NCBI RefSeq assembly: GCF_002999235.1
Contig: NZ_CP027236.1
Coordinates: 62,001-126,000, forward strand
DNA length: 64,000 bases
Direction of reading: 5' to 3'
Source of the DNA: Actinomyces sp. oral taxon 897
GTDB taxonomy: Bacteria; Actinomycetota; Actinomycetes; Actinomycetales; Actinomycetaceae
Both the position numbers and the translations under genes were made by a program. The number at the start of each line of letters is the position of its first letter. Within the stretch, counting starts at the first letter, position 1. Below are positions 51,934 through 61,218 of this stretch, piece after piece. The notes beneath the pieces are model-generated. The model had not been told where the DNA came from and did not search any database. It saw only the letters and a program-made list of their open reading frames with translations.

Positions 51934-52961
51934 GCACCCTGGCCGCCCTGGTCACCCGGGGCCTGACCAAGCGCTACAGGGAGCGTACGGTCGTGGACCA
52001 CCTGGACCTGCGGGTTCCCCAGGGCAGCGTCTTCGGCTTCCTGGGGCGCAACGGCGCGGGCAAGACCACGACCATCCGCATGGCCCTGGGGCTGGCCCGC
52101 CCCAGTGGTGGGAGCGTGGAGATCCTGGGGCACGACGCCAACGGGGCCCTGGCCCCCGGGGTGGTCGGCTACCTTCCCGACGTCCCCGGCTTCCGTCCCT
52201 GGATGAGGGCCGGTGAGGTCCTGGCCCACGCCGGGCGCGTGGCGGGCCTGGAGGGGGTGGCGCTACGACGTCGCACCGCCACCCTGCTGGACCTGGCGGG
52301 ACTGACGGGGGTGGACCAGCCGGTGGGCGCCTACTCCCGGGGCATGCGCCAGCGCCTGGGCCTGGCCCGCGCCCTGGTGAGCGCCCCGCGCCTGCTCATT
52401 ATGGACGAGCCGACCTCCGCCCTGGACCCGGTGGGACGCAGGGAGGTCCTTGACCTCATTGCCACCCTGCACGGGCGCACCACCGTCCTGCTGTCCACCC
52501 ACCTGCTCGACGACGCCGAGCGGGTCTGTGACGAGGTCACCGTCATCGACCACGGGCGCCTGCTCCTGACCGGGGCGACGGCGGACCTGGTGGAGGGGGC
52601 GCGGGCCACCAGCGTGGAGGTCGAGACCGTGGACGACGCCGCGCCCCTGGCCGGGCTCCTGGCGCACCAGCCCTGGGCGCAGGAGGTGGAGTCCGAGGGC
52701 GCCCGCCTGCGCCTGCGCACCCGGGACCCCCAGACCGCGCACCGTCGGCTCCCGGGCCTCCTGGAGGCGGCCGGGTGCGGGCTGGTCCGCCTGGGCTCCA
52801 CACGCCACGGCCTGGAGGAGGTCTTCCTGCGGGCCGTCGGGCAGGCGGGTCCCGGTGAGGTCGATGACGCCCGGTCCTCCGGGACGGGGGCTCAGGCACG
52901 CTCGGCGGGTCTCGGTGAGGCGGATGACGCGGCGGTCGGAGGGAGGGTCGGTCATGAGTGA
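51930..52961 (+). CDS. ABC-2 exporter ATP-binding protein
   Basis: 343 residues. Walker A GRNGAGKTTT, the signature YSRGMRQRLGLARAL and Walker B LLIMDEPTSALDP with the switch histidine in LLSTHLLDDAERV are complete. The C-terminal domain resembles drug or antibiotic exporters of the CcmA/DrrA group. The last 40 residues are low in complexity and contain the same GEVDDA/GEADDA-type unit twice (52849-52932). GTG 51930 overlaps the previous stop. It pairs with the permease that follows. Confidence 0.9.
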   Translation: MSTLAALVTRGLTKRYRERTVVDHLDLRVPQGSVFGFLGRNGAGKTTTIRMALGLARPSGGSVEILGHDANGALAPGVVGYLPDVPGFRPWMRAGEVLAHAGRVAGLEGVALRRRTATLLDLAGLTGVDQPVGAYSRGMRQRLGLARALVSAPRLLIMDEPTSALDPVGRREVLDLIATLHGRTTVLLSTHLLDDAERVCDEVTVIDHGRLLLTGATADLVEGARATSVEVETVDDAAPLAGLLAHQPWAQEVESEGARLRLRTRDPQTAHRRLPGLLEAAGCGLVRLGSTRHGLEEVFLRAVGQAGPGEVDDARSSGTGAQARSAGLGEADDAAVGGRVGHE

Positions 52962-53787
52962 GCGTCCTGAGGGAAGTTCTGGGGAGCGTCCTGGGGGGCG
53001 CCGCCACGGTTTCCTCCGTGCCTTTGCCGAGCTCCTGCGCCTTGAGCTGGCCGGGGTGAGGCGGACCTGGCGCGGTCCGGTGCTGCTCGGGGCGGCCCTG
53101 GTGACCGGGGTCGGCTCCCCGGTGGTGGCCTGGCTCGTCCCCGACCTGCTGGCCAGCACCCTGGGCCAGGCGGCTGCGGGCGCCCTGCCCGTCCCGGTGG
53201 TGGCCGACGCCTGGGCCCAGTGGGTCAAGAACGCCTCCTCCCTGCTGCTGGTGGTCCTGGTCGTCGTGGCGGCCTCGGCGATCGCGGGGGAGCGGGGCAA
53301 CGGCGTGGCCCCGGCCGAGCTGGCCGGGCAGGGCCCGCGGGGTCGGGACGTCTACGTCCTGGCCAAGACCACGGCGGTGGGCCTGAGCGCCCTGGCCGCG
53401 GCGGTGGTGAGCGCCCTGGCCTGCGCGGCGGTGGCGACGGCCCTCTTTGAGGGGGTCACCGGGGCGGACCTGGCCCGGGGCGCGGCGGCGGCGGGCCTGT
53501 GGTGCCTGGGGGCGCTGGTCGCCCTGGGCCTGACCCTCCTGGTGTCGGCCTGCTCGCGTGCCGCCGTGCTGCCTGCCGCCGTGGGGGTGGTGTTCTCGCT
53601 GCTGGGCCAGCTCCTGGCCCTGTGGGGGCCCCTGGCCCGCTGGAGCCCCCTGGGGCTGGTCCCCATGGCCTCCTCGCTGGCCTCCTCCTGGGACGCCCTG
53701 GTCTGGGGCCCGGTGTGGACGGGGGGTGTGGCCCTGGTGCTCCTGGTGGCCGGGACGGTGGTGGCGCTGCGTCGTGCCGAGCTGTGA
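52954..53787 (+). CDS. ABC-2 type permease
   Basis: 277 residues, six membrane helices typical of ABC-2 exporters (for example LLLVVLVVVAASAIAGERGNG, ALAAAVVSALACAAVATALF, LVALGLTLLVSACSRAAVLPAAVGVVF split across two helices). ATG 52954 has GGGAGGG upstream and overlaps the ATPase stop by eight bases. Substrate unknown; the PadR lead gene suggests export of a toxic compound. 287 bp without a gene follow up to pepO. Confidence 0.88.
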   Translation: MSERPEGSSGERPGGRRHGFLRAFAELLRLELAGVRRTWRGPVLLGAALVTGVGSPVVAWLVPDLLASTLGQAAAGALPVPVVADAWAQWVKNASSLLLVVLVVVAASAIAGERGNGVAPAELAGQGPRGRDVYVLAKTTAVGLSALAAAVVSALACAAVATALFEGVTGADLARGAAAAGLWCLGALVALGLTLLVSACSRAAVLPAAVGVVFSLLGQLLALWGPLARWSPLGLVPMASSLASSWDALVWGPVWTGGVALVLLVAGTVVALRRAEL

Positions 53788-54074
53788 GGGCAGGGCCGGT
53801 CGCCGCCAGCACGGCGGGAGACCACGGGGCGGCACTCCCCGCCCCGTGGCGCCGTTACGGCAGTGCTCGGGGCCGGGGGCGCTGCTACGGCTACCCCTGC
53901 TGAGGGTACCGCGGCGGTCTACGCCCCCGCCGGGGCGGTGCCCAGGGCCTCAACCGGCTCCGGCCGGGCCGGGGCCAGCGGCGGGCCGCGCCGCCGGGGC
54001 CCTATCCTCCACTGAAGGGGTTCCTCTGCCTCCGGGTATGCCTCCGGGTATCCCGGGGGCGCGTCGCCGGGGCC

Positions 54075-56288
54075 CTACCAGATGGTGACCCGCTTGTCGG
54101 GGTCCAGCCACAGGGCGTCGTCGGGGCCCACGCCGAAGGTCTCGTAGAAGGCGTCCGTGTTGCGTACGATCCCGTTGCAGCGGAACTCCGCGGGAGAGTG
54201 GGGGTCGATGGTGAGCAGCAGCTCGGCGTAGTCGGGGCGCTGCTTGGAGCGCCAGGCCCGGGCCCAGGAGTAGAAGAAGCGTTCCAGGCCGGTCAGGCCG
54301 TCGATGACGGGGGCCTGGTCGAAGGAGGTGAGGCCCTCCCGGGCCAGGGCCAGGCCGTAGGCCTTTAGCGCGATGCCGAGCCCTCCCAGGTCCCCGATGT
54401 TCTCCCCGATGGTCAGGGCGCCGTTGACGTGGGGGGCCTGCTCCCCTGTGGCCGCGTACCTGTGGGCCAGGACCGTCGGGGTGTAGGCGTCGTACTGGGC
54501 GATCAGCTCTCTGGTGCGCGTCGTGAACGCGTCGTGGTCCTCCTGGGTCCACCAGTTGGTCACCTTGCCGGTGCCGTCGAAGGTGGAGCCCTGGTCGTCG
54601 AAGCCGTGACCGATCTCGTGACCGATGACCGCGCCGATCGCACCGTAGTTGACGGCGGCGTCGGCCTGAGGGTCGAAGAAGGGCGGCTGGAGGATGGCCG
54701 CGGGGAAGACGATCTCGTTCATGGTGGGGTTGTAGTAGGCGTTGACCGTCTGCGGCGTCATGTGCCACTCCTCGCGGTCCACCGGCCCCTCCAGCTTGCG
54801 CAGTGAGCGGGCCAGCTCCACGTCCTCCACGGAGCGCACCGAGGCCAGCACGTCACCGGGGGTGACCTCGACCGCGGAGTAGTCCCTCCAGCGGCCCGGG
54901 TAGCCGATCTTCGGGTTGAACTGGGCGAGCTTGGCCAGCGCCTGCTCCCGGGTGGCCTGGCTCATCCAGTCCAGGGCCGAGATCGACTGGCGGTAGGCCT
55001 CAATGAGGTCGGCGACCAGGAGCTCCATGGCCTCCTTGTGCTCCGGGGGGAAGTGGCGCTCCACGTAGAGTTCGCCGACCGCATCCCCCAGGCAGCCCTC
55101 GACCAGGCTCACGCCCCGCTTCCACCGGGGGCGCAGCTCGTCGGTGCCCTGGAGGGTACGCCCGTAGAAGTCGAAGTTCTCCTTCACGAAGGCGTCGGAG
55201 AGCAGCGTGGCCCGGTTGTGCACCACGTGCCAGACCGCCCAGGCGCGCAGGTCCTCCAGGTCCGTGGTGTCCCAGACACCGGCCAGGTGGGGGAGGTAGT
55301 CGGGCTGGGTGACAATGACCTCGTCCAGGAAGGTGGTCTGCTCCACCCCGACTGCCGCGGCCCGCTCCCGCACCCCCCGGCGCCAGGACCCCCAGGGGAA
55401 GCCCGGGGCGGAGGCGGTCAGCTCCTCCCAGGTCATGGGATTGTTCATGGCCTCGATGTCACGGGTGCGCACCCGGTCCCAGTGCCCCTTGGCCAGGGCG
55501 GTCTCCAGCGCCATGACCTTGCGGGCCAGGGACGCCGGGTCATGGTCCGTCGTGCCCGACGGCGTCGTCCCGGCTGCCCCGCCCACGCCGTCTGTCTCGG
55601 TTGTCCCATCTGCTCTGGTTGCCCCGCCCGCGGCCGGGTGGGTGGCCAGGCCGACGAGGTCCAGCATCCGGGCCACGTGCGTCACGTAGGCGGCGCGGAC
55701 GTCGGCCTGGTCCTCCTCACGGTAGTAGGACTCGTCAGGCAGTCCGATGCCGGACTGGCCCATCCACGTGGTGTAGCGGTCAGGGTCGTTGAGGTCGTTG
55801 GACACCTCGGCGTCCACCGCCCCCGTGAAGCCAGCTGGTCCCCACCCCAGCACCGCGGCCAGCTCCTCCTTGCTGGTGGCCGACATGACCGGCACCAGGT
55901 CCGCCTCCAGGGGCGCGGCGCCCAGCACCTCAATGTCTTCCTCGTCCATGAAGGAGGCGTACAGGGAGCCGATCTTCTCCCGGACCGTGCCCGCCACCGG
56001 CTCCTCCCCGCCGGCGCGCACGGTCGCGACCACCGCCGCGGTGAGGTCCTGGGCCGCCTCCTCGATGACCTCGCGGCACGCGGCCTCGGCCTCGTCGCGC
56101 AGGACGGTGAAGACCCCCGTGGCGGCGCGGTCGGCGGGGATCTCCGCGTCGCGCAGCCAGCCGCCGTTGACGTGACGGAAGAGGTCGTCCTGGACACGCA
56201 CGGCGGGGTCCGCCGCGGCGGTCTCGTAGACGCCCGCCAGGACCGGGGCGGGCGTGTCCGGGGCGTGGGTCGCGTTCGTTGCGGTCAT
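54075..56288 (-). CDS. pepO: M13-family metallopeptidase (PepO/neprilysin-like)
   Basis: 737 residues, somewhat longer than the usual 640-660. Zinc-binding His557 and His561 (GHEIGHGFDDQG) and Glu629 with Asp633 (GENIGDLGG) form the gluzincin site; VNAYYNP and the C-terminal HSPAEFRCNG substrate motif are present. There is no signal peptide, so the enzyme is likely cytosolic. Residues 217-251 are a Gly/Thr/Ala-rich insertion not expected in the family and account for part of the extra length. Divergent from rpiB, 86 bp between starts. Confidence 0.94.
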   Translation of the reverse strand: MTATNATHAPDTPAPVLAGVYETAAADPAVRVQDDLFRHVNGGWLRDAEIPADRAATGVFTVLRDEAEAACREVIEEAAQDLTAAVVATVRAGGEEPVAGTVREKIGSLYASFMDEEDIEVLGAAPLEADLVPVMSATSKEELAAVLGWGPAGFTGAVDAEVSNDLNDPDRYTTWMGQSGIGLPDESYYREEDQADVRAAYVTHVARMLDLVGLATHPAAGGATRADGTTETDGVGGAAGTTPSGTTDHDPASLARKVMALETALAKGHWDRVRTRDIEAMNNPMTWEELTASAPGFPWGSWRRGVRERAAAVGVEQTTFLDEVIVTQPDYLPHLAGVWDTTDLEDLRAWAVWHVVHNRATLLSDAFVKENFDFYGRTLQGTDELRPRWKRGVSLVEGCLGDAVGELYVERHFPPEHKEAMELLVADLIEAYRQSISALDWMSQATREQALAKLAQFNPKIGYPGRWRDYSAVEVTPGDVLASVRSVEDVELARSLRKLEGPVDREEWHMTPQTVNAYYNPTMNEIVFPAAILQPPFFDPQADAAVNYGAIGAVIGHEIGHGFDDQGSTFDGTGKVTNWWTQEDHDAFTTRTRELIAQYDAYTPTVLAHRYAATGEQAPHVNGALTIGENIGDLGGLGIALKAYGLALAREGLTSFDQAPVIDGLTGLERFFYSWARAWRSKQRPDYAELLLTIDPHSPAEFRCNGIVRNTDAFYETFGVGPDDALWLDPDKRVTIW

Positions 56289-56373
56289 GGGCGCACGCTA
56301 TCGCGGGAGCCGCAGGGCCCTGCCGAGGGCTGCCGGGCTGCGCGAAGGTGTTCGCGTGAGGCACAATCAGCCC

Positions 56374-56826
<453 letters not shown>

Positions 56827-56835
56827 GCGGCCGCC

Positions 56836-57873
56836 GTGCCCGAGGGACACACCGTCCACCGTCTGGCCTCCGCGCTCACCGAGCTCTACGGCGGGCAGCG
56901 CCTGCGCGCCTGCTCGCCCCAGGGCCGCTTCGCCGCCGGGGCGCAGCGCCTTGACGGCCAGGTGCTCCTGGGCGCCCAGGCGCACGGCAAGCACCTCTTC
57001 GTGGCCTTCGCCCCCCGGGCGGACGCGGACCCGCAGGATCCGGATGTCACCTGGCTGCGCGTCCACCTGGGCCTGTACGGCTCCTGGTCCTTCGACGGCG
57101 ACGCGGAGTTCACCGCCCCGCACTCCATCGGGGCGCCCCGGCGCAGGGTGGGGGAGCGCGGGGAGCACGCCCTGCCCTCTGCCGGCGGGCGCGGGCGCAG
57201 CGGGGGCTCGGCCCTGTCCGGGCTGCGCGGCGGGCAGGAGGCCGCTGGCACCGCGGCGGACGGCGGCACCGCGGCGGGACCCGTGGCGGCCCCGCCCGCC
57301 GGGCAGTGGGTCCCGCCTGCTCCCCGTGGGGCCGTGCGGCTCAGGCTCCTGGGTGAGCACGGGGTGGCCGACCTGACCGGCCCGGCGGCCTGCGAGCTCC
57401 TGGACGCCGACGGCGTGGCCGCGGTGCACGCCCGCCTCGGGCCGGACCCCCTGCGCGCGGACGGGGACGTGGAGGCCTTCGTGGAGGGGGTGCGACGGCG
57501 TCGCAAGGACATTGGTGAGCTCCTCATGGACCAGTCCGTCCTGGCCGGGGCGGGCAATATCTACCGCGCCGAGACCCTGTTCCGGGTGGGGGTGAGCCCC
57601 TTCCGCCCCGGCAGCGCCGTCTCCGCCAGGAGGCTGCGGGCCATCTGGGAGGACCTGGTCCCGCTCATGGAGTACGGGGTTGCCACCGGCTTTATCACCA
57701 CCGTGGACGAGGCCGACGTTCCCGACCCCCTGCCTGAGGGGGACCAGGAGGCGGCGCGCTGGTACGTCTACCACCGCACCGGCCGCCCCTGTCTGCGCTG
57801 CGCCACCCCGGTGGCGGCCAAGGACGTCGCCGGACGGCGCCTCTTCTGGTGCCCCCGCTGCCAGGCCCGCTGA
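56836..57873 (+). CDS. nei: DNA glycosylase, Fpg/Nei family (endonuclease VIII-like)
   Basis: 345 residues. Pro2-Glu3 (MPEGHTVHRLA) form the catalytic N-terminus, Lys52 (HGKHLFV) is the conserved lysine, and DQSVLAGAGNIYRAE is the helix-two-turn-helix. A C-terminal zinc finger (CLRC, then CPRC) completes the fold. It removes oxidised bases and nicks the strand. Residues of about 100-160 hold a Gly/Ala/Ser-rich insertion between strands that is unusually long. GTG start; no strong ribosome site, probably coupled to rpiB. Confidence 0.93.
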   Translation: MPEGHTVHRLASALTELYGGQRLRACSPQGRFAAGAQRLDGQVLLGAQAHGKHLFVAFAPRADADPQDPDVTWLRVHLGLYGSWSFDGDAEFTAPHSIGAPRRRVGERGEHALPSAGGRGRSGGSALSGLRGGQEAAGTAADGGTAAGPVAAPPAGQWVPPAPRGAVRLRLLGEHGVADLTGPAACELLDADGVAAVHARLGPDPLRADGDVEAFVEGVRRRRKDIGELLMDQSVLAGAGNIYRAETLFRVGVSPFRPGSAVSARRLRAIWEDLVPLMEYGVATGFITTVDEADVPDPLPEGDQEAARWYVYHRTGRPCLRCATPVAAKDVAGRRLFWCPRCQAR

Positions 57874-57934
57874 TCAGTTGCCAGACCCGCTGACCGGTCC
57901 GGCGGTAGACGGCGCCCCGCCCGCCTCTCTGGTT

Positions 57935-57995
57935 CGTGAGAACGGTACTTATTGCTCGCGAGAACGGTACTTGTTTGCCGCGAGAACGGGGGGTG
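57935..57995. repeat. 22-bp repeat triplet, locus C
   Basis: GAGAACGG begins at 57938, 57960 and 57982, again at an exact 22-bp period. Unit 1 ends ATTGCTCG as in locus B; unit 3 breaks off after GAGAACGGGG as in locus A. It lies 62 bp behind the nei stop. Confidence 0.92.
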
Positions 57996-58162
57996 CTTGC
58001 AGTGGTCCTGTCTGGGCTGGTTGGTGGGTGCGCCGGGTGGTCTTCTCGGTGTGCTCGTCTTCTGGGCGTGCTGTCCGCGTGGTGCCGGGGATGGCGGGGC
58101 GGGCTCGTCCCGGGAGACGCCGGGCCCGTCTGCTCTGCCGGTGCGCCCGCGCGCCGGACCGA

Positions 58163-58360
58163 GTGGAGGTGAACGCGCTCTGGGGCAGGTAGACGCCATA
58201 TCACGGGAATAAACGCGCTTTCGTGCTGGTGAACGCTAGCTTGAATGGCGTTCACCTGACCAAAAGCACGTTCATCTACCTCAAGACACGTTCACCCGAC
58301 TCAGAGCGCGTTTACCAACATCGGGACACGTTCACCTACACAAAAGCGCGTTCACCTGGG
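58163..58360. repeat. Phased 20-bp inverted repeat array (ten sites)
   Basis: GGTGAACG or close variants begin at 58168, 58188, 58208 and 58228; the reverse form CGTTCACC or variants begins at 58249, 58269, 58289, 58309, 58329 and 58349. Spacing is exactly 20 bp within each half. The core is GGTGAACGCGC with a looser CTTTTG flank. The two halves face each other across 13 bp, so the transcript could fold into one long hairpin. Gap 57874-58680 contains this array, locus C and a possible small frame at 58439. Confidence 0.93.
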
Positions 58361-58438
58361 GGTGCGCGAGCCCAGCTACCCGGTGCCCGCACGCCCGACA
58401 AGCAGCCTGCTGCGCAAGCAAGAGGGGGCAGTGCCTCT

Positions 58439-58627
58439 GTGGAGGCCCCGTACGCGCACTCGGGGACGCTCGATGAATGCGAGGCCGTCTGGGTGCCCGG
58501 CACGCACGCGCACTGGGAGTGGTCAGAGATGGTCGAGGTGGTCCTCTTCGACCTGCTTCCCCACCCCGTGCACCCAGGAGCGGTGGAGGCCATCACGCCC
58601 GCCGGGAGCGGGGGCGTGCCGGGGTGA
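58439..58627 (+). CDS. Possible small gene or gene remnant
   Basis: 62 codons from a GTG, with strongly GC-biased third positions as in real genes of this window. The peptide (TLDECEAVWVPGTHAHWEWS, then VEVVLFDLLPHPVHPGAVEA) is not recognised. A GAGGGGG lies about 10 bp upstream. It may be the end of a degraded gene whose front was replaced by the repeat array. Confidence 0.28.
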   Translation: MEAPYAHSGTLDECEAVWVPGTHAHWEWSEMVEVVLFDLLPHPVHPGAVEAITPAGSGGVPG

Positions 58628-58680
58628 GACGAGGATGCTGTCTGGCACGCCCGCCGGGAGCGGTCGTCTAGAGTGCGCTC

Positions 58681-59970
58681 ATGACCACACCCCTGAGCAC
58701 CACCGCCTGGTCGGCCGCCACCGCTGGTCTGCTCACCCGCGACCACCGCCTGACCGTCCCCCTGGACCGTAGCGGGGCCGGGGACCGGGCGCCCGACGGT
58801 AGGACCACCATCACCGTCTACGCCCGGGAGGTCGCGTGCGCGGGGGCCGACCCGCTGAGCAGGCCACCACTGGTCTTCCTCCAGGGCGGTCCCGGGTTCG
58901 AGGCCCCCCGCCCCAGCCCCGACGCCGGCCTGGGCTGGGTGGGCGCCCTGCTGGAGCACTACCGTCTCATCCTCATCGACCAGCGCGGTACTGGCGCCTC
59001 CACCCCCGTTGACCACCCCGACGCCGCAGGGGACGCGGCCGCCACCGCCCGCCTGCTCACCCACCTGCGTGCCGACGAGATCGTCGAGGACTGCGAGGAC
59101 CTGCGCCGTGCCCTGGGCCTGGAGCGCTGGAGCGTCCTAGGGCAGTCCTTCGGCGGCTTCTGCACCACCCGCTACCTGTCAGCCCACGCCTCCAGCCTGG
59201 AGCAGGCCTACCTCACCGGGGGCCTGCCCGCCGTCGGGCACGGCATCGAGGAGGTCTACGCCCTGACCTACGAGGCCATGCGGGTCAGGAGCGAGGAGTA
59301 CTACGACCGCTACCCCACTGACCGGGACCGTGTGGCCGCCCTCATGGAGGCTGCTGGGCGCGGGGAGGTCCTCACCCCGGGCGGGCACCCGGTGGGTCCC
59401 GAGCGCCTGCGCGGCGTCGGCATCTGCCTGGGTGCCAGCGGCGGCATGGACTCCCTGCACCACTTCCTGGAGGCCGACCCCGCCTCGGCACGCTTCCGCC
59501 ACGACCTGGCCGGGATGCTGCCCTTCAGCGCCCGCAACCCGCTGTACGCCGTCGTCCACGAGTCCTGCTGGGCCGACGGCGGGGTCAGCGCCTGGGCCGC
59601 TGAGCGCACCCTCCCGGCAGAGTTCGACGACGACCCCACCCTGCTCACCGGCGAGCACGTCAGCCACGCCCACCTGGCTGAGGACCCCCTGCTGGCCCCC
59701 TGGCTGGAGGTGGCCGACCTCCTGGCCGGGCACGAGTGGCCCCGCCTGTACGATCCGGTCGCCCTGCGCTCCACCCGGGTGCGTGGGGCGGCGGCCGTCT
59801 ACGCGCGCGACGTCTTCGTGCCCATGGTCTACTCCCTCCAGACCGCCGCCCTCGTACCAGGGCTGAGGACCTGGGTGACCAGCGAGTACGAGCACAACGG
59901 CTCACGGGCCTCCGGCGGGGCCGTCTTCACCCGCCTGCACGCCCTGGCCACGGGCGCCGTCGTCCGCTGA
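58681..59970 (+). CDS. Alpha/beta hydrolase, proline iminopeptidase family (S33)
   Basis: 429 residues. The oxyanion-hole segment FLQGGPGF (67-74), the DQRGTG strand (100-105) and nucleophile elbow GQSFGG with Ser156 identify the prolyl aminopeptidase branch, which releases N-terminal proline. The cap domain and the C-terminal WVTSEYEHNGSR with the expected catalytic His follow. Length matches the longer actinobacterial members. The gene stands alone between two repeat-filled gaps. Confidence 0.88.
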   Translation: MTTPLSTTAWSAATAGLLTRDHRLTVPLDRSGAGDRAPDGRTTITVYAREVACAGADPLSRPPLVFLQGGPGFEAPRPSPDAGLGWVGALLEHYRLILIDQRGTGASTPVDHPDAAGDAAATARLLTHLRADEIVEDCEDLRRALGLERWSVLGQSFGGFCTTRYLSAHASSLEQAYLTGGLPAVGHGIEEVYALTYEAMRVRSEEYYDRYPTDRDRVAALMEAAGRGEVLTPGGHPVGPERLRGVGICLGASGGMDSLHHFLEADPASARFRHDLAGMLPFSARNPLYAVVHESCWADGGVSAWAAERTLPAEFDDDPTLLTGEHVSHAHLAEDPLLAPWLEVADLLAGHEWPRLYDPVALRSTRVRGAAAVYARDVFVPMVYSLQTAALVPGLRTWVTSEYEHNGSRASGGAVFTRLHALATGAVVR

Positions 59971-60044
59971 CCCGCCCTGGTGCCCGGCCCGGTGCCGGGG
60001 CGCGCAGGCCAGGGCACCAGGGCCCGCTTCTGAGCCTGCTCGCG

Positions 60045-60450
60045 CGGGGGCTCCGTTCGGGTGCGCGGGCCGGGGTGGTGCCCGACCAGCTGGAGGTGGC
60101 GCATGACCAAGCTCCGCCCGTGCGCGCCAGGGCTGGTCCCCGGTGCGCCGGGGACGCGCCAGGGCCGGGACGTCCCAGCCCTGTTCCGCCAGGCTGGTCC
60201 CAGGCGCGCCGAGGACGCGCACGATCTGGCGGATCTGCCGCATCGCGCTCTGGGCGCTGGTCCCCGGTGCGCCGGGGACGCGCGGTGAGCACCGCTCCGC
60301 CCGGGTGTGCGGGCCGGGGTGGATTGCCGGAACGCGGCGCGCATGAGTTGCAGGGCTCCGCCCAGGCGCGCGGGTCGGGGCTACATGGTGTGGCCGGCGG
60401 GGACTGAGGTCACGGGCTCCACCCAGGCGAGCAGGCCGAGGCCAAGACGA
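60045..60450. repeat. Mosaic of GC-rich hairpin repeats in gap 59971-60492
   Basis: Two families alternate. CTGGTCCCCGGTGCGCCGGG with GACGCGC occurs at 60133 and 60258, with a diverged copy at 60194; its core GTCCCCGG-TGCG-CCGGGGAC is a perfect 8-bp hairpin. GCTCCGYYCGGGTGYGCGGG with CCGGGG occurs near 60051, 60294 and 60355. The 522-bp gap has no convincing gene. Confidence 0.7.
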
Positions 60451-60492
60451 ACACGTCCCGCAGCCGTAATGTCGGGGGTTCCACCCGGAGGC

Positions 60493-61068
60493 TCAGATGT
60501 AGATGGTGGGGTCCATCATGAGGTCAGGGTCGGTCTTGGGGTCACGCACGCGGCTGGGCACGCCCACGGCCACGTGCCCCTCCGGGACGTTCTTGACCAG
60601 GACCGCGTTGGCGCCGATCTTGGCGCCGTCGGAGACCACGACCGGGCCCAGGACCTTGGCCCCCGCCCCGATCTGGACGTTATTGCCAATGGTGGGGTGA
60701 CGCTTGCCCGGGCTCATGGAGACCCCGCCCAGGGTGACGCCGTGGAACATGAGGACGTCGTCGCCCACCTCCGCGGTCTCGCCAATGACCACGCCCATGC
60801 CGTGGTCGATAAAGAAACGGTCGCCGATACGGGCGGCCGGGTGGATCTCAATGCCGGTGACATTGCGGGCCGTCTGGGAGATGAACCGCGCGGCAAAGCG
60901 GTGGCCCGAGCGCCACAGGCGGTTGGCGGCCCGGTAGGCCCACAGGGCGTGGACCCCCGGGTACAGGAGGGCCACTTCCAGGCTGGAGCGGGCGGCGGGG
61001 TCGCGTCGACGGGCGGTGGCAAGGTCCTCACGGGCCTGGTCGATGAAGGAGCGTCTCTTGTCTGTCAT
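60493..61068 (-). CDS. cysE: Serine O-acetyltransferase
   Basis: 191 residues, the short actinobacterial form. It acetylates serine with acetyl-CoA to give O-acetylserine, the substrate of CysK. It has a left-handed beta-helix of hexapeptide repeats with [19 protein letters not shown] (catalytic His/Asp region), [20 protein letters not shown] and [14 protein letters not shown]. It lies 150 bp behind cysK on the same strand, with a strong hairpin between, so it is probably partly attenuated or separately transcribed. Confidence 0.95.
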   Translation of the reverse strand: MTDKRRSFIDQAREDLATARRRDPAARSSLEVALLYPGVHALWAYRAANRLWRSGHRFAARFISQTARNVTGIEIHPAARIGDRFFIDHGMGVVIGETAEVGDDVLMFHGVTLGGVSMSPGKRHPTIGNNVQIGAGAKVLGPVVVSDGAKIGANAVLVKNVPEGHVAVGVPSRVRDPKTDPDLMMDPTIYI

Positions 61069-61176
61069 GGTGCCCTTAAGGCCGGAGGGTGGTGGTTGGT
61101 GGGGCGCGGACGGCGCGCGAGTGCGGCCTGGCGGCTCTCCGCCGGCGGGTGCAGCAGGCCGCCCAGGTCAAACACT

Positions 61177-61211
61177 GACGGCGGCGCCCCTGTTCCCGGG
61201 GCGCCGCCGTC
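61177..61211 (-). terminator. Hairpin between cysK and cysE, 14-bp perfect stem
   Basis: GACGGCGGCGCCCC (61177-61190) pairs perfectly with 61198-61211 around a seven-base loop, 8 bp behind the cysK stop. It probably ends most cysK transcripts and lowers cysE expression, or processes the joint mRNA. Confidence 0.78.
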
Positions 61212-61218
61212 GTGGCAC

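Noticed and set aside
58163..58360. CRISPR array
   Set aside because: The period is 20 bp with an 8-11 bp conserved core and no true spacers, the orientation flips in the middle, and no cas gene is nearby.
58336..59064. Minus-strand gene over the repeat gap and the start of the iminopeptidase gene
   Set aside because: It overlaps a well-supported enzyme gene on the other strand, and its peptide is low-complexity.
59902..60344. Minus-strand proteins with RPRRTGDQ and GAPGTS units
   Set aside because: The repeated peptides come from the GC-rich hairpin repeats in the gap; no ribosome site or domain was seen.
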